Shown here piece after piece: positions 1 to 9,270 of a stretch of 64,000 bases of DNA. Source of the stretch: Pseudoalteromonas luteoviolacea (GTDB taxonomy: Bacteria > Pseudomonadota > Gammaproteobacteria > Enterobacterales > Alteromonadaceae); contig NZ_JAKFZS010000010.1 of NCBI RefSeq assembly GCF_021654285.1, forward strand, positions 62,001-126,000, in the 5' to 3' direction. Under the pieces are notes generated by a model, which saw nothing but the letters and a program-made list of their open reading frames with translations, did no database searches and was not told where the DNA came from. Position 1 is the first letter of the stretch. Every line of letters starts with the position of its first letter. Both the position numbers and the translations under genes were made by a program.

Positions 1-302
1 ATTACATTGCCTTGATCTATGGTGGCAGACGTCATAACGAATGGGATCTGGGCTGTGCGCGGATTACTACGCACATATTGCAATAGTGAAATGCCATCGA
101 GCTTTGGCAGTTTCCACTCTGAGATGATTAATTGTATATCGTTGTAATTGAGTTTTTCTCTCGCATCCACGCCGTTAGAGCTTTGTACAACGGTGACGCT
201 TGGCGCTAGTTTTTTTGCCGTACTGGCTATCATGGAACGGATGGTTTCATGAGGTTCCACAATTAACACCGTCAGTGGTTGAGGGTTATCACTCCAAGTC
301 AT
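1..302 (-). CDS. Receiver-domain protein, 3' part cut by window edge; phospho-site Asp replaced by Glu
   Basis: Reading leftwards from an ATG at 302 gives 100 codons with no stop before the window ends. The translation has a CheY-like receiver layout: a first beta strand VLIVEP followed by HE where the acidic pair normally sits, and later LIISEWKLPKLDG. In ordinary receivers that second motif has Asp at the position taken here by Glu (about residue 62), so the usual phosphorylation site is missing. Glu there can mimic a phosphorylated state in some families; that is inference here. The gene is divergent from the large hybrid kinase at 547 with 244 bp between them. Whether an output domain follows lies outside the window. 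Confidence 0.75.
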   Translation of the reverse strand, partial: MTWSDNPQPLTVLIVEPHETIRSMIASTAKKLAPSVTVVQSSNGVDAREKLNYNDIQLIISEWKLPKLDGISLLQYVRSNPRTAQIPFVMTSATIDQGNV

Positions 303-413
303 TGAGCTCTCCGCGTCAAATTTGCTTAATGAGAATTACTGGCTAATTGACTGTCCTTAGCACGCGACTGCATAACTGAGTGATTGATAGACAAAAATTA
401 ACTTCTTCTTATT

Positions 414-443
414 TTGCACATGTTATCGAAAAGTGTCTAATAA
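414..443 (+). promoter_or_regulatory. Candidate sigma-70 promoter for the hybrid kinase gene
   Basis: TTGCAC at 414-419 and an AT-rich TAATAA at 438-443 are separated by 18 bp, about 100 bp ahead of the kinase ATG. The -10 match is weak. A short AAGGAG-type ribosome binding site (TCAAGGAG, 533-540) precedes the ATG at 547. Confidence 0.3.
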
Positions 444-546
444 TTATGCATACACTTACCCAATTTGAAAAGTACGCACTATGCTAATTGAGCGTGGTGA
501 AACCGTAAGGTTTAGTGTGTCATTCAAATGATTCAAGGAGTCAGAT

Positions 547-3500
547 ATGCGCCTTTGGCGGCTGTGTTTTGTTTTGCTAGTTTTATGTGTGTTTGCAGGA
601 AGTGCCAAGGGCACCACTGAGGTTAAAGTGGAGGCTATCTCCGCTTATAACGGGTTGGCTAACCCGCAGATTTACGCGGTATCAAAAGATCCCCAAGGGT
701 TTATGTGGTTTGGCAGTGCTGATGGAGTAAAGCGCTATGATGGCTATCAATTTGTCAGTTTTAATCATGATCCGAATGACGACAATTCTCTCTCAGCAAA
801 CAGTGTTGGGGCGCTACTGTTTGATAAACAAGGTCGGCTTTGGGCGGGCACTTGGGGCGGCGGATTAAACTTATTTAATCGAGATAAGCAGCAATTTACC
901 CATTTTAAACATGATGAGGCAAACCCCAATTCACTGGGCGCAAATAAAGTACAAACGCTATTTGAAAGCCGAGACGGCACCTTGTGGGTGGGCACAAATG
1001 GCGGCGGCCTTAATCGCTTGAAAGAAGATCAACAAAGCTTTGAGCGCTTTGTGATGCAGCAAGACAATCCATATAGTTTGGGTAGTGATCGGGTTTGGAG
1101 TATTAGTGAAGGGAGTAAAGGCGGTATTTGGGTAGGGACCTCTAATGGTTTGTATCGATTAGACCGAGATACAGGGCAATTTCAGGGGTTTAGTGTGGCA
1201 CCTAATTCTTTGGATCATGCTGAGGTGCGCCAGGTTTCTGTTGATAACCTTGGCAGGGTGTGGGTAGCGACTCGCACCAGTTTTGGTTTGTTCAACCCGG
1301 AAACTGCCGAGTATCGAATTTATAATATTCCATCAGGTGCATTGCCAAGCGTGACGCGCTTACATCATTTTAATGAAGATATATTATTGGCGACTTTTGC
1401 CGGAGTTTATCGTTTTTCGCCCCGAGAAAATCAATTTGTGCCTGTGATTGAAAACGGCGACCTCACCTTATTACAAAATCGCGATGTAAGACAAATCTTG
1501 ATTGATGACAGTGGCTTATTATGGGCAGCTACGCGCTACTCTGGCGTGCAAAAAGTTTTTCCAAATCCTCCAGCGTTTATTTCGTGGCAAAACTTTTTAA
1601 GTGAGCAGTTACTCTCTGGGTTATTCAATCAAGTCTTAACGATTGAACAAGCCAAAGCGGGCGGCGTGTGGCTTGGCACTGGCCGAGGCTTGGTGCATTT
1701 TGATGGTCAAACTCAGTTCACGCCATTTGCGGATGAAAAAACCTTACAGGGAAACTATCGATTGCGTGTACACAGTATGGCTCGAGATCTTAATGGGCAA
1801 CTGTTTGCGGCGACAAGTTTTGGTGTGTATCGCGTCGATGAAAATAATAAATCTTTGACCATAGTTCCGCTGTCATGGCTTGAGGATTCGCGCCGCTCTG
1901 TTGAGCATATTAGCTTTGATAAGCAGGGCAGTATGTGGTTAGTCCTATCTGGACGAAGTGGCTTAACAAAGCTGGATACGGGTAATAACACAATAGTACA
2001 TTTTCTCGAAGGGCAAGATCTAGAGTTTACATTTCATGATAGTGAAGGGTATGTATGGGCGGGTAGTGATGGAGAGGGAGTGTTTAGAATAAATCCTGCT
2101 ACCTCCAACTTCGAGCAATATACTGCTCATGGTAAACAGGTGGGGCCAAATGGGAATTATGTCAGTCATGTTATGCAGCAAGGCGATTATATTTGGTTGG
2201 CAACTAATTTAGGGATCACCCGTTTTGACATTGCCACTAAGCAATTTAAGCAATATGACAATACCGCCTCCCAGGTAAATTTTGCCGTGCAATCGATAGC
2301 CCAAGATAAAGAGGGCTTTTTGTGGTTTGCCAGTGCTAGTGGTGTATTCAAATTTGATCCTATTTATGGCATTTTTCATCAATTTACCACCAATGATGGT
2401 TTGATAAACCATCATTTTTTAGCGCGCTCCTTTATTGTCTTTGACGAGCAAATTTTATTTGGCAGCATTGATGGAGTCACGGGATTTAACCCAAAAGACG
2501 TCAAAGTCAATACCAGTGCGCCTCCTGTTGCATTTACACAGGCTTTTATCGATGGTAATCCCATCGAAATCGACAGTGGTGAAATTCGTTTAGGCCATCA
2601 AGACAAAAATTTATCAATTCATTTTGCTGCACTGGATTTTCAAGCGACAGATGATAACCGCTACCGTACTTGGCTGGTTGGATATCATGAACAATGGAGT
2701 GATATCACACCTGAGCACATTGTTAACTACCGAGAGCTCCCGCCAGGAGAGTATCGTTTTAGGGTGCAAGGGAGTAACAATCATGGAGTTTGGAATCAAG
2801 TTGGGATTGAGCTTAAGGTGATAAGCGTGCCTGCATGGTATCAAACTCTGTGGTTTCAAATTTCCATGCCGGTCATTGTCGTGATTGCTTTGCTGCTTGG
2901 ATTTTGGCTGAGGGTTAGGCAATTGCGTGAAAATAGCATTGAGTTAGAGCGCAAAATAGCTAAGCGTACACGCGACATTGTGGTTCTTGGTGAAGTAGGA
3001 AAAGAGGTTGCCGCTACCTACGACATGCATGTGATCAGTGAAACCATTTACACGCACCTAAGCGATATCCTACATTGTGAATTTTTTGCCGTTGGTGTGT
3101 TTTATCCTGAGAAAAACTATATAGATTATATTTATGCCATGCAACAAGGCGAGCTCTATGAAGCATTGGAGAGCCATACTAGGGTGGTGAGTAGTGCCGA
3201 TGTTTATTGTGTATCTAGTGGTCAAGAGTTTTATGCTGCCAGTGATGAAAGTTGGCAAAAAGTGGGGCTCAAAGCCTGTAATAACCTTTATGGTGAGCAA
3301 ACCAAATCTGTATTTTGTGCGCCACTGATTGTCGATGGCAAGGTGATTGGAGTATTTACAGTACAGTCAAACAAACCTCGGGCGTATAAAGAAGTGCATT
3401 TAAATGTTTTGCGCTCTGTGGCCAATCATATTGCGGTGGCGCTTGCCAATTCATTGTCGTACAGCGAACTTAAAGAAGCGGAGCAGCGACTAGACTTGGC

Positions 3501-6081
3501 CATGCAAGGCGCTAATGCAGGCACATGGGAATGGGATTGCCAAAGTGATTTACTCGTGACCAATGGTATTTGGTCGACCATGCTGGGGTACCAAGAAGGG
3601 GAGCTTGAGCTGCGCTATGGCAACACCATCAAGCGCTGGCGGGAGCTTATTCACCCAGATGATGTGGCAGTGGTAGAAAGTGCACTTCAGGCGCATCTTA
3701 GCAAGCAGTCAGATACTTACCGCTGTGAACTGCGCATGAAAACCGCCAGTGGAGAGTGGAAATGGATTTTGAGCATGGGACAAAGTGTATTTGTGAATCA
3801 AGATAGCAGGCGCAAAGAAATGTTCGGTATTCATATGGACATCTCAGATTCGAAAGGGCTAGAAGCTGCACTAAAGCAAGCTAAAGAGCGCGCAGAAAGT
3901 GCCACTCAAGCGAAGTCAGATTTTCTGTCGAATATGTCTCATGAAATACGTACACCGATGAATGCCATTATTGGCATGAGCTATTTGGCATTAGAGACAG
4001 AGCTGAATTTTAAGCAGCGTAACTATGTGGAGAAAATCCATCGCAGTGCAGAGTCTTTACTTGGCATCATCAATGATATTTTGGACTTTTCTAAAATTGA
4101 AGCCGGAAAGCTAGATATTGAGCAGGTAGAATTTTCAATACAAGAGACCTTGCGCAGCTGTTTAGATTTAATTGCAGTGAAAGCGAAAGAGAAGGGGTTG
4201 GAGCTATGTGCGCATATTGACCCCAACGTGCCTAGCAAGTTAGTTGGCGATCCACTGCGTTTGTCGCAAATATTGCTTAATCTCGGTAGTAACGCGGTGA
4301 AGTTCACCGAACAAGGTGGCGAAGTGCTGGTGGATGTGCGTGTGGAGCAGCAACTGGCAGGAGAGTTAACCTTAAAGTTTGCTGTGGTTGACTCGGGTAT
4401 TGGCATGACACAAGAACAGCAAGCGAAATTATTCAGCTCTTTCTCTCAAGCCGATACGTCGACGACGAGAAAATATGGTGGTACAGGACTTGGGCTGGCC
4501 ATTTGTAAAAAGCTAGTGGAGTTAATGCAAGGTGAGATCCATTGCCAAAGCGCGCAGGGAGTGGGCAGTACTTTTAGTTTTACACTGGTACTTGATGATG
4601 CGCTGTGTGAACCTGCAGTGCTAGAGAGGTTACCAGCGACACAGGCGCTGATCATTGATGATAACTTCAGTTCAAGCCGTTATCTAGGCTCTTGCTTATC
4701 CCGCTTTGAAATTGAATCACGCAGTGTATCGTCTGCCGATATGACGGATTTAGGTGACTTATTACTGTCTGTAGACATAGTGTTCATTGATATGCGCGTT
4801 GAACAGGCCCATGGTTACCTTCAGCAAGTGCAGCAGGCAAAGCCTGCAATCCCTTGTATTTTGATGCCCTTATATGATGCGCAAAATGTTGACGCTTATT
4901 TGAAGCATATTGAGAGAGGGAGCTATTTACTCAAGCCATTTTTAGCAGATGATGTGTATAGTGCGATGCAGCGAGCGTTTGGGTTCATCGAACAGCCAGC
5001 TGAACAAAGTTACGAGCAAGATGAACAAGCACATCAGTTGGCTGGTGCTCGATTGTTGTTGGTAGAAGATAATGATTTAAATCAAGAGCTAGCAGTCACC
5101 TTATTAACAAGCAAAGGCATCGAAGTTGACGTGGCTGAGCATGGGCAGCAAGCACTAGATATGTTGGCGAAAAGCACATTCGACGGTGTATTGATGGATT
5201 GTCAGATGCCGGTGATGGATGGGTATACGGCGACGCGAAAAATACGTGAGCAAAGCCAGTTTGAGTCTTTGCCTGTAATTGCGATGACCGCCAGTGTTAT
5301 GATGGATAATCAAGATGCGGCACTTGCTTGCGGCATGAATGACATAATTAGCAAGCCGCTCAATATCGAAAAAATGTTTGAAACTTTACGAAAGTGGATT
5401 TCAGTCTCTAAGCCGCCTAAAACCGATTCAGAACAGCCTCAAACTGCGATGGGCGATACTGATTATCCCGATATAGAAGGCATCGACACCGGTATTGCCA
5501 TCTCTATTTCACAGGGGGATTCAGCCCTTTTTAAACGCTTACTCAAGCGTTTTGTTGATCGTCAGCAGCATTTTCATGCGCACTTTGAAGAGGCGTTGGA
5601 GCAACAACATACCGATCCCGATGCGCCGATGCGTTGTGCTCACACACTAAAAGGGACTGCAGGTAATATAGGTGCGACGCAAGTACAGGCTGTAGCAGAT
5701 GAGTTGGAGCAGTTGTGTGCTGATAAACAGCCACATACATCTGCACTGAATCAAGTACATGAAAAACTAGAGCCCTTAATCTTTGCGATTCAGCAGGTTT
5801 TAAATAATCAGTCCAATGAAGTTAAATCACCAGTACTTCAATCGAGTGCCTTAACGGAGCAACAAGTCGCACAGATGTTGGAACAACTAACCGTATTACT
5901 TGAAGATTATGATACCGAGGCCATTGATTTAGTCAGTGAATTGTTACCTGTATATGAAGGTACAAAATTTGTTGATGCGTTCCAGCAACTGGTGAGCTTG
6001 ATTGATGATTACGATTTTGATGCAGCTAAGGCACTGTTGGCAAAGATCCAACCTGAATTGATGGTATCAGAGCAAGTATAA
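547..6081 (+). CDS. Periplasmic-propeller hybrid sensor histidine kinase (propeller/Y_Y_Y/GAF/PAS/HisKA/REC/REC/Hpt)
   Basis: A 1844-residue one-protein phosphorelay. A signal peptide (1-22) is followed by two-component-regulator propeller repeats to about residue 690 (recurring FMWFGSADGV, LWVGTNGGGL-type strands), a Y_Y_Y domain (about 700-765) and one membrane helix (about 771-792). The cytoplasmic part has a GAF domain (about 810-965), a PAS/PAC domain (about 978-1110), HisKA with His1132 in SHEIRTPMNA, an HATPase (GTGLGLAI), a first receiver near 1365-1480, a second near 1500-1620 with Asp1551 in LMDCQMPVMDG, and an Hpt domain with His1699 in AHTLKGTAG. The layout resembles the HTCS/BaeS-like sensors that read polysaccharide or small-molecule signals outside the membrane; the ligand is unknown. 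No DNA-binding output is present, so a separate regulator must receive the phosphate. Confidence 0.93.
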   Translation: MRLWRLCFVLLVLCVFAGSAKGTTEVKVEAISAYNGLANPQIYAVSKDPQGFMWFGSADGVKRYDGYQFVSFNHDPNDDNSLSANSVGALLFDKQGRLWAGTWGGGLNLFNRDKQQFTHFKHDEANPNSLGANKVQTLFESRDGTLWVGTNGGGLNRLKEDQQSFERFVMQQDNPYSLGSDRVWSISEGSKGGIWVGTSNGLYRLDRDTGQFQGFSVAPNSLDHAEVRQVSVDNLGRVWVATRTSFGLFNPETAEYRIYNIPSGALPSVTRLHHFNEDILLATFAGVYRFSPRENQFVPVIENGDLTLLQNRDVRQILIDDSGLLWAATRYSGVQKVFPNPPAFISWQNFLSEQLLSGLFNQVLTIEQAKAGGVWLGTGRGLVHFDGQTQFTPFADEKTLQGNYRLRVHSMARDLNGQLFAATSFGVYRVDENNKSLTIVPLSWLEDSRRSVEHISFDKQGSMWLVLSGRSGLTKLDTGNNTIVHFLEGQDLEFTFHDSEGYVWAGSDGEGVFRINPATSNFEQYTAHGKQVGPNGNYVSHVMQQGDYIWLATNLGITRFDIATKQFKQYDNTASQVNFAVQSIAQDKEGFLWFASASGVFKFDPIYGIFHQFTTNDGLINHHFLARSFIVFDEQILFGSIDGVTGFNPKDVKVNTSAPPVAFTQAFIDGNPIEIDSGEIRLGHQDKNLSIHFAALDFQATDDNRYRTWLVGYHEQWSDITPEHIVNYRELPPGEYRFRVQGSNNHGVWNQVGIELKVISVPAWYQTLWFQISMPVIVVIALLLGFWLRVRQLRENSIELERKIAKRTRDIVVLGEVGKEVAATYDMHVISETIYTHLSDILHCEFFAVGVFYPEKNYIDYIYAMQQGELYEALESHTRVVSSADVYCVSSGQEFYAASDESWQKVGLKACNNLYGEQTKSVFCAPLIVDGKVIGVFTVQSNKPRAYKEVHLNVLRSVANHIAVALANSLSYSELKEAEQRLDLAMQGANAGTWEWDCQSDLLVTNGIWSTMLGYQEGELELRYGNTIKRWRELIHPDDVAVVESALQAHLSKQSDTYRCELRMKTASGEWKWILSMGQSVFVNQDSRRKEMFGIHMDISDSKGLEAALKQAKERAESATQAKSDFLSNMSHEIRTPMNAIIGMSYLALETELNFKQRNYVEKIHRSAESLLGIINDILDFSKIEAGKLDIEQVEFSIQETLRSCLDLIAVKAKEKGLELCAHIDPNVPSKLVGDPLRLSQILLNLGSNAVKFTEQGGEVLVDVRVEQQLAGELTLKFAVVDSGIGMTQEQQAKLFSSFSQADTSTTRKYGGTGLGLAICKKLVELMQGEIHCQSAQGVGSTFSFTLVLDDALCEPAVLERLPATQALIIDDNFSSSRYLGSCLSRFEIESRSVSSADMTDLGDLLLSVDIVFIDMRVEQAHGYLQQVQQAKPAIPCILMPLYDAQNVDAYLKHIERGSYLLKPFLADDVYSAMQRAFGFIEQPAEQSYEQDEQAHQLAGARLLLVEDNDLNQELAVTLLTSKGIEVDVAEHGQQALDMLAKSTFDGVLMDCQMPVMDGYTATRKIREQSQFESLPVIAMTASVMMDNQDAALACGMNDIISKPLNIEKMFETLRKWISVSKPPKTDSEQPQTAMGDTDYPDIEGIDTGIAISISQGDSALFKRLLKRFVDRQQHFHAHFEEALEQQHTDPDAPMRCAHTLKGTAGNIGATQVQAVADELEQLCADKQPHTSALNQVHEKLEPLIFAIQQVLNNQSNEVKSPVLQSSALTEQQVAQMLEQLTVLLEDYDTEAIDLVSELLPVYEGTKFVDAFQQLVSLIDDYDFDAAKALLAKIQPELMVSEQV

Positions 6082-6163
6082 GGCTAACTTAGGTGATTTG
6101 ACGCGAATTTGAGAAGCTATGTGTGTCCTGAATTGTCAAACTTGCTGATATTCGTTGGAAAAT

Positions 6164-6713
6164 GCGGTACGCATTGGTCAAGGTATTTGGGCAAGGATTG
6201 ACGAAGTGCACGCTCAGCTAAAAGCGCGTTTAAATTGTCATTAATTCATCTGGATTAAAAATGCTGGGCGTACTGGTCAAGGTATGTTGGCAAGGATTGA
6301 CGAGGTGCACGCCCAGTTAAAAGCGCGTTTAAATTGTCATTAATTCATCTTGGTTAAAAATGCTGGGCGTACTGGTCAAGGTATGTTGGCAAGGATTGAC
6401 GAGGTGCACGCCCAGCTAAAAGCCCATGTAAATTGTAATTAATCCATCTTGGTTAAAAATGCTGGGCGTACTGGTCAAGGTATGTTGGCAAGGATTGACG
6501 AGGTGCACGCCCAGCTAAAAGCTCATGTAAATTGTAATTAATCCATCTTGGTTAAAAATGCTGGGCGTACTGGTCAAGGTATGTTGGCAAGGATTGACGA
6601 GGTGCACGCCCAGCTAAAAGCTTATGTAAATTGTAATTAATCCATCTTGGTTAAAAATGCTGAGTGTGCCAGTCAAGGTTATAAGCAAGGATTGACACTG
6701 CGGCACACTCAGC
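6164..6713. repeat. Six tandem 99-bp repeats, each with a long hairpin
   Basis: The marker GGTCAAGG recurs at 6176, 6275, 6374, 6473 and 6572, with a variant at 6671, exactly 99 bp apart. Copies 2-5 are almost identical; copies 1 and 6 are diverged. Each of copies 2-5 has an outer stem GCTGGGCGT / ACGCCCAGC and an inner stem GTCAA / TTGAC. Copy 6 has changed both arms together: GCTGAGTGTGCC (6659-6670) pairs perfectly with GGCACACTCAGC (6702-6713). The array fills the space between two convergent genes. Core sites expected of integron attC elements are absent. Its function is unknown; a structured RNA, a terminator array or a DNA-binding array are all possible. Confidence 0.92.
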
Positions 6714-6738
6714 GAGACGATGCAAACTCAATCAGGTT

Positions 6739-7974
6739 TTACTGTGCTTGCTGGTATGCTGATTGAGTGACATAGTGATGGTTGTTCAATTCATGGCGTA
6801 TTACTGTGTCATTTAAATAAGAAAAGGTCTTTGGCCTTCCTGCTGAGTCTAATGTGCCATCGTTTTCTATGCTGTTTTCAATGATTAAGTGTGCTGAATT
6901 GGTGTTGACGGCATATAACTTCAATGCATAGCTGCCTGGATGAACGATTAAATTTCCCTTATAAGCATGTGGTAAGCCATTGCTGATAGCACTATTTTGT
7001 TGTGCAGCATTACGTGCAAATATGCCATTTTCACCCGCATATATAATATGGTTATTGAGCACTTTAATCCCATCTCCATCTATCATCATGCCGTTACCTC
7101 CGCTGCGATAAATTAAGTTATCTCTTACTTCAACACCATCGCCGCCAACTTGGATGCCGGTGTTTTGCCAGTGTGGGTCAAATGGACTGACTCCAGTGCG
7201 GTATATGGTGTTATTGGTGATAAATGCGTTGCCTTGCACTGAGTTAAGCTGTACGCCATCGGCAGCGATGTTCTCAAGTTTATTATCAAAAATATGTACA
7301 TCTTGAATTTTGTGTGGGTAGACCGTAGTCAGTGCATTGTCACATATCAAGTTACGGGATTTTCCCGTATATCCAATGTACATGCCTTCGCCGCTTTCAG
7401 TACTGTGAATATAGTTATTATGAATACGTAGGCCTGTCATGGTGAAATTCTCAGCCCATGTATTGGCATCGCAAGTGGGATCTGTTTTTATTAACATGCC
7501 AGCAAAACGAGCACGATAAATTTCGAGGTGGTCGATTTCGACTTGTTCGCTCAAGGCGCCAATTCCTAATGTACCGCCCAGTCTCAGTCCATACTCTGAC
7601 TCACCCTCGACTGGGTTTGAGGTAACCCTTAGCCATTGGCTATTTTCAATCGCGATGCTGTATTCATAAGGAGAAAAAGTCACAACACCATTTTGGTTAC
7701 GTATGGTGATAGGTGCAGATGCTGTTCCTTGCATATTGCGCACTCTTAGTGGCCCACGCGTGCCGGCTTCTAAGCACACGGTCTCACCAGCTTTAATTGC
7801 CATACTTTGGCCATCAATCAAGTGCTGTGCGCTGCGAATGTAATGGTCACAGTGTAAATTATTTGTTTGTACTGCGAGGTTGTTTTGCGTGGGGATACTT
7901 GCAAAACTTGGCGCTGTTATGAGTATATTTATTAGTAACGTGGCTGTGTGAGCAGGCTTTTTTGTATTCGTCAT
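6739..7974 (-). CDS. Secreted right-handed parallel beta-helix protein
   Basis: About 411 residues from the ATG at 7974, chosen because GGAG sits 7 bases ahead of it; in-frame Met codons further upstream lack such a site. A signal peptide (ending near PSFAS) is followed by repeated short strands with N-x-I/L-x-N patterns, such as NNYIHST, DNLIYRSGGNG and NNHIIYAGENG, typical of the pectate-lyase/NosD-like beta-helix fold. A CDHYIRSAQHLIDG segment near the N terminus resembles the entry of right-handed beta-helix region proteins. No catalytic residues can be assigned with confidence, so it may bind or cleave a polysaccharide. It is divergent from the LamG-containing regulator at 8137, which suggests the two are linked. 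Confidence 0.8.
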   Translation of the reverse strand: MTNTKKPAHTATLLINILITAPSFASIPTQNNLAVQTNNLHCDHYIRSAQHLIDGQSMAIKAGETVCLEAGTRGPLRVRNMQGTASAPITIRNQNGVVTFSPYEYSIAIENSQWLRVTSNPVEGESEYGLRLGGTLGIGALSEQVEIDHLEIYRARFAGMLIKTDPTCDANTWAENFTMTGLRIHNNYIHSTESGEGMYIGYTGKSRNLICDNALTTVYPHKIQDVHIFDNKLENIAADGVQLNSVQGNAFITNNTIYRTGVSPFDPHWQNTGIQVGGDGVEVRDNLIYRSGGNGMMIDGDGIKVLNNHIIYAGENGIFARNAAQQNSAISNGLPHAYKGNLIVHPGSYALKLYAVNTNSAHLIIENSIENDGTLDSAGRPKTFSYLNDTVIRHELNNHHYVTQSAYQQAQ

Positions 7975-8136
7975 TGGACACTCCATTATCAAATGTTTGA
8001 ATTTATTGTTGATTCAAAGTGAATAAGAAATTGCGTTTATATTGGTAACAAGATGCAGAAAAAACTAGAAAAACAGGGTAAATAAAGAGTAAAATTACTT
8101 TTACCGGATTTGGGTAAGTGTTACTTATTGATATGT

Positions 8137-9258
8137 ATGGATAAATTTTTTATGGATGAAAAAAAGTTTAGATTAGAAAATTGTAAAGGTTTGTGGATAG
8201 GTGATGTTTATGCCGATTTAAACACTAAATCATTACATAAAGAGACCTCGAGCCAGCCTTTGTCAGAGCTGTCTTTCTCGCTTCTTTTGACCTTAGTCGA
8301 GCATCAAAGTACGCCTCTAACTGCTGAACAGCTGCAAAATATGGTTTGGCAAGGTGTTGTCACAGGTAATGAAAATGTAAAACAGCGAATAAGTATTCTA
8401 AGGAAAGCTTTTTCTACTTTAGATGACCTAGAACATATCAAAAATATCCGAGGTAAAGGGTACCTGCTTGTTCAGCCTGTGAAGCTGGATTATGTAGATA
8501 AAAGCGTCAATATCTGGCCAATTGTCGTGGTAGGCATCATTTTGACGCTTTTCGTCATTATTGGGCTGTTTTGGCATAATAACTCAACATCAAAAGTGTT
8601 GAAAAGTGAGCAATATCAGCTATCAGTTGAAACAGGCGATAGCATAAAACTTGCGAATAAAAAATCAAATTTGGCTTTTTGCTTAGATGGTTTTGATGAT
8701 TATGTCGAGGTGTTTGACTCAGAGCTTGACGTGAGAACAGGGGATTTCTCGTTATCCACTTGGGTTAAAACCTCATCGCAAGGTCAGCATATCATCGTGG
8801 ATAAGCGTTACGAAGATCAAGTGTCGGATGTCCAAGGGTATGCTTTTTATATCGATGAAGGGTACTTGGCGTTGCAACTCGCTGATGGCGATGGCAGCTG
8901 GTATTGCCAAGAGCCTGACTCTTCTTGTACTTTCTACGACTCGAATGCATTCGTCTCTGATGGTCAGTGGCACCATGTTGCTGTGAGTATCGATCGGGAC
9001 CGCAGTAAAGGGCTGCGTTTTTATCTCAATGGTCAGCTCAATAGCGCTTTTGACCCAACAGGTCGCCAAGGCTCTTTAAGTAATGAAAAGCCGCTGCGTA
9101 TTGGCAGTCGTTCATCGTTTAAAACTGGGTTGTTCCATGGTGCAATAGGTGAAATACAGCTTTACCATCGGGTTCTGACCCCATCAGAGATACGACAGCA
9201 GTATAACAAGGGGAACTCTCGTAATTGCAGTGGCTCAGGCAGTAAAGGCGGTATTTAG
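8137..9258 (+). CDS. CadC-like membrane transcription regulator with periplasmic LamG domain
   Basis: About 373 residues from the ATG at 8137; a TTG at 8110 could extend it by nine, and no start has a strong ribosome binding site. Residues about 15-115 form an OmpR/CadC-type winged helix (LSFSLLLTLVEH, VWQGVVTGNENVKQRISILRKAF, IRGKGYLL). A single membrane helix follows at about 125-147 (WPIVVVGIILTLFVIIGLFW). The rest is a concanavalin/LamG-like domain (DGFDDYVEVFDS, FSLSTWVKT, WHHVAVSIDRD, LRFYLNGQ, IGEIQLYHRVLTPSEI). DNA binding inside the cell joined to a carbohydrate-binding-type fold outside points to a one-component glycan or surface sensor. The divergent beta-helix gene is the obvious candidate target. 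Confidence 0.85.
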   Translation: MDKFFMDEKKFRLENCKGLWIGDVYADLNTKSLHKETSSQPLSELSFSLLLTLVEHQSTPLTAEQLQNMVWQGVVTGNENVKQRISILRKAFSTLDDLEHIKNIRGKGYLLVQPVKLDYVDKSVNIWPIVVVGIILTLFVIIGLFWHNNSTSKVLKSEQYQLSVETGDSIKLANKKSNLAFCLDGFDDYVEVFDSELDVRTGDFSLSTWVKTSSQGQHIIVDKRYEDQVSDVQGYAFYIDEGYLALQLADGDGSWYCQEPDSSCTFYDSNAFVSDGQWHHVAVSIDRDRSKGLRFYLNGQLNSAFDPTGRQGSLSNEKPLRIGSRSSFKTGLFHGAIGEIQLYHRVLTPSEIRQQYNKGNSRNCSGSGSKGGI

Positions 9259-9270
9259 CGAGCATGTAAA

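Noticed and set aside
6164..6713. The tandem hairpins as integron attC sites
   Set aside because: No GTTRRRY or RYYYAAC core pairs flank the stems, and no integrase or cassette genes are next to them.
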